From Takakia lepidozioides (taxonomy: Eukaryota; Streptophyta; Takakiopsida; Takakiales; Takakiaceae), in assembly GCA_030704615.1 (NCBI GenBank), contig CM060733.1:45384001-45448000 (forward strand): a stretch of 64,000 nt of DNA. Direction: 5' to 3'. Positions 60,851 to 64,000 of this stretch are shown piece by piece. Numbering within the stretch: the first letter of the stretch is position 1; every line of letters begins with the position of its first letter. A model generated the notes under the pieces. It saw nothing but the letters and a program-made list of their open reading frames with translations. It was not told the origin of the DNA and did no database searches. The translations under genes and the position numbers were made by a program.

Positions 60851-62750
60851 ATGGCAGGGTAAGGGCGTTACACGCTTTAGTCACCATTGGGGATTATCAG
60901 GTCATGGGACAGGTGGATACTGGAGCCATGATCTCTGTCATGGCAACAAGTACGGTCCATGATCTTGGACTGATGAAGTCAATGATTGTGGACAAGGAGA
61001 TGTCTTATAGAGTTGTTTCAGGAGCAATGGAGATTGCCATGGGCAGGTTGGATGACATAAGCATCACAGTGGGTAAACTAACAAATAAGGTCTCATTCAT
61101 GGTGGTCAACACAGATACTTACAACATGTTATTGGGCCTGGACTTCCTAAAGAAGTTTGGTGCAGCAGTGGACACTGAAATAGACACTCTAAGGGTCAGG
61201 TATGGGCCTGGTGATGACGTAGAGTTCTTCCCACTACATACAGTGAATCAGGTGGATGCAGGGCTGACCAGATTTCAGGAATTCAGCATCTAAGGGTAGA
61301 GCCACAGGAGAATGAAGCTGCTGACATCAATTCCATATTATTGACCAACCATGAAGCAATGACTACTATGGTTCCAATAGATGAGGAAGGGTAGAGCAGC
61401 TCACAAGATGAAGACAAAGAAAGCACGTCAGATGACAGTCAGCAACAGGAAGCATCAGATGATATCACTGGCATAGAGGAAATTGAAGAGTTCCTGGACA
61501 AGCTAACATCTGCAGAAGAAGAGTTGGCTGATGATGGCTCTATTGAACGGATAGAGAAGGAAGCATATGATGCTATGGCACAGATGCTTATCAGAGGAGC
61601 TTATGCCAAGGCTTATGAAGCAGAAATGTTGGATGAGGCTGACTCTGACGATGACTACATGGACTGGCAGAAAACGATTGGACACCAAGAGCAAGAAGCA
61701 CAAAGGATATTTCTGGCCGCAAAGTATCCAGAAGAAAGCATAACGTGTATGGCTGCCACTACAAGCTATGAAGATGACCGTTGGGATCAGCTGAGGAGGA
61801 GGTTGCAAATTAACCCAAGATTAAGTCAAGAGCAAAAGGAGGAGCTGTTGAAGGTGCTAAAGGAGAATGAAGCAGCCTTTGCCTTGACAAAGGCAGATTT
61901 GGGAATATGTAACCAGGCTGAACACTCAATCAACACTCAAGGCTTTCCACCTTGTAGAAGCCAACCAAGCCGATTGTCAGAATGGGAAGAGGAAGAAGTG
62001 CAAAGGCAGATTGAGGTGTTGATCCAGCAAGGGAAAATAAGGGAGAGTTCCTCGGAATATTCATGCCCTGTCACCTTTGCTCCAAAAAAAGATGGCAGCA
62101 AACGATTTTGTGGAGACTTTAGACCATTGAATGCACAAACCAGACGAGACTCGTATCCAATGCCACTGGTGCAGGATGTACTACAGCAGCTTGGAAACTC
62201 GCAATGGTTTACGGCATTGGACTTACAAAGTGGGTTTTGGCAGATAAGGATGAAGGAGGATGATATCAAGAAGACAACAATCATAACAAAGAAGGGACTT
62301 TACGAATGGCTTGTCATGCCTTTTGGTTTAAAGAACGTGACCATAAGCCACTAGAGTGGCTGGCCACTGTAAGTGATGCTTACGGAAGGAGGGGCAGGTG
62401 GATCATGATGCTACAAGACTTTGACTTCAAGATCCAACACAGGCCAGGTATGAAGCACAGCAATGTAGATGCCCTCAGTAGATTTCCAGTGGAAAGGAAG
62501 GAAGAGAGAGTTGACCCAAATATTTTCTTCAACAATCAGCATGCAACAATCAAACAGAGAGTGATGGGAAGAGAATCTTATCTTGAATTGGAGATTACAT
62601 TCACTGCAGGGATAGCTCGGGCAATGTTGATGAGAGTAGAGGGCACTGACAGCACTATAATAGCCATACATGAGAGAAGGGTTATTGACAACAAGATAAG
62701 AGAGGCAGAGGTGCATTACTATCTACTGGTTTGGGCTCTTTGGCAATAAA
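60851..62750 (+). pseudogene. Second gypsy type (gypsy-B): protease, RT, RNase H end, with internal deletion
   Basis: Protease: VMGQVDTGAMISVM with a proper Asp-Thr-Gly, and NMLLGLDFLKKFG (60904-61293). After a frame change an acidic linker leads to the RT frame 61524-62354: FALTKADLGICNQAEH, SCPVTFAPKKDGSKRFCGDF, WFTALDLQSGFWQI, LVMPFGLKN. At about 62336 the sequence jumps to the end of RNase H (DHKPLEWLATVSDAYGRRG, HRPGMKHSNVDALSRFPV, 62306-62749). The catalytic YxDD palm, thumb and most of RNase H are deleted. An LTR of another family lies directly upstream, so its own 5' part is gone. Confidence 0.82.
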
Positions 62751-63910
62751 AAAAAAAACTAACTGGTGTACTTTTCAGAGTCAGGACTGACTTGAGGCCC
62801 TTGGTATGGAGAGACATGGGAAGAATCAAGGGAACTGACCTTATGATAGGTTTTGATTTTGAGCTAATCAACACGAGTGATCAAAAGACCAAGAAAGAGA
62901 AAGAGCATGTAGTAGCACAAAGCAGCTACATTGATGAACAGCGAGAAAGCAAAAAATAAATAAATAAAATGAGGTTTGAGCTACTGTTGGGGGTCAATAC
63001 TATACAGCATGAGAGAGATATGTTTGAGTTCATTACTGAAGAAAAGAGAGACAGAGAAAGGATGAGTGATGAAAGGCAAAACAGAAAAGGGACAACAGAG
63101 GACTTAGCTTTTGAGTTGAGTGGCGAAGAGGAGATTTGTATGAAGAACCAGCGAATGAAAATGAGTACAAAGCAAGTTTGTCCTACACTACTCCAACAAA
63201 GGGATCAGCCAGTAGAAAGTGCAGCAAAAACAGGGAAGAAACAGCCTAAGGGTGAAGCAACAAACGAAGGAGAAATTGATACCACCACTGGATCTGAGGA
63301 GGAGTTAAAAGGCATGAGCAAAGGAAGGGAAGTAGAGGAAGAACACTTATTTTTTGTCAGGCTGACTAAAAGCAGCGGTAAAGGGCAAGATCTGCAAACA
63401 AAAGAGACACCATTGGGTGAGAAGGTGAATGAGGATAAGGAGTGGCCACTGGAGAAACGAAGGTGGTTAAAAGGAGGAGGCAGCCATGAAGCTAGCCGTA
63501 TCGAGGATGAACAAAACAGCAGAAGGGAGCAGGATCAAAGAAAGACGCCAGAAGACCTAGCTGTTTTCAGGTGTGGCAACGACAATGAGAAGAGCTGCGG
63601 GTGGCAGGCTGTAAGAATTCATCAAGAAGGAGGGCTGACTCAGTCTGTGACTAGGCCAAGGACGGGAGGACAGCACGCCAATGATGACAAGCAACAGGTG
63701 AGATCTGCACTTGTGACAGAAGGGGACCAGGATGCACCACTAAGAGTGTTGGGAACACTGGAAGCATCTTGGTGGAATAACGAGCAAGACAAGGTAGTGA
63801 AGCAAGGGCGTGACATAAAGCTTTCAGGTAAAGGCACAACGAGAAGAAATGGGACAGGGCCACCAGGATACAGCCTGCACAAGCAAAGAACGCGTGTCAA
63901 ACAATAGCAA
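62751..63910 (+). CDS. Hydrophilic ORF of unknown function downstream of gypsy-B
   Basis: The frame 62969-63907 (312 codons) is rich in Lys, Glu, Gln, Arg and Gly without a recognisable domain, signal peptide or membrane segment. A further frame at about 62757-62958 reads FRVRTDLRPLVWRDMGRIKG. Position and composition suggest remains of the gypsy-B polyprotein or linker, not a host gene. The true start is unknown; the Met at 62969 is simply the first after an A-rich stretch (TAAATAAATAAAA). Confidence 0.3.
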
Positions 63911-64000
63911 GGAGTGTGGAAACAGAAGGAGATCAGCTTCTGATTGAGATGACAACAAACAATGACACTGGGGGTGGTGAGAAAGAGAGAAAGAAGTTGG

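Overview
This is nuclear DNA of a streptophyte plant or alga. The evidence is a plant-type UDP-glucose 4-epimerase gene split by seven GT-AG introns, plant lineages of Ty1/copia, Ty3/gypsy, LINE, PIF/Harbinger, CACTA and MULE-like elements, and a copia primer-binding site that matches plant initiator tRNA-Met. The retrotransposon-borne cytosine methyltransferase and the style of the elements point to charophyte, bryophyte or fern grade rather than a flowering plant. That last step is inference; the species cannot be named from sequence alone. Nothing looks prokaryotic.

Layout. 1-2.1 kb: a decayed PIF/Harbinger element (transposase with three in-frame stops, plus its partner ORF on the other strand). 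2.4-3.14 kb: one end of a CACTA element carrying an array of 18-bp palindromes. 3.15-5.3 kb: a 5'-truncated LINE with an A-rich tail. 5.87-10.87 kb: the UDP-glucose 4-epimerase gene, now carrying a nonsense codon and a frameshift. 11.1-16.2 kb: a near-complete but inactivated copia element on the minus strand, with both LTRs and flanking duplications. 17.4-22.2 kb: foldback/TIR elements and inverted tandem arrays, otherwise empty. 22.9-24.7 kb: a decayed intron-containing gene for an integrase-type (rve-like) protein. 24.9-31.2 kb: the least decayed part, a divergent pair made of a Cys/His-rich protein (minus) and a nine-exon gene of about 1020 codons (plus) that joins a ParB-like domain to a beta-class DNA-methyltransferase-like domain.

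31.7-64 kb is a mosaic of retrotransposon pieces. A Ty3/gypsy family (here gypsy-A) has LTRs full of CACAGCC repeats, an LTR of about 960-980 bp, gag, protease, RT, RNase H, integrase and a very long third ORF. One copy runs 39.4-48.5 kb on plus. A second copy appears to be cut into three parts: 5' half at 54.0-59.9 kb minus, RNase H-integrase at 52.3-54.0 kb plus, third ORF and 3' LTR at 31.9-36.9 kb plus. The breakpoints coincide with GC-rich modules rich in TGACGTGG and GTGAGCG. Two of these modules look like opposite ends of one MULE-like insertion with a 9-bp target duplication. Other pieces are a gypsy with a C5-DNA-methyltransferase domain in pol and a PHD-finger tail (37.9-39.4 and 48.5-49.3 kb), a SWIM-type MULE-like transposase (49.3-51.7 kb), and a second gypsy type with an internal deletion (60.9-62.7 kb).

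Themes. The best candidate for an undescribed system is the divergent pair at 24.9-31.2 kb. Its Cys/His-rich member looks like the N-terminal half of the same transposase family whose catalytic half lies at 49.3-51.7 kb. Several decayed genes carry TAG or TGA stops where the family has Gln, Arg or Trp, as expected from deamination of methylated cytosines.
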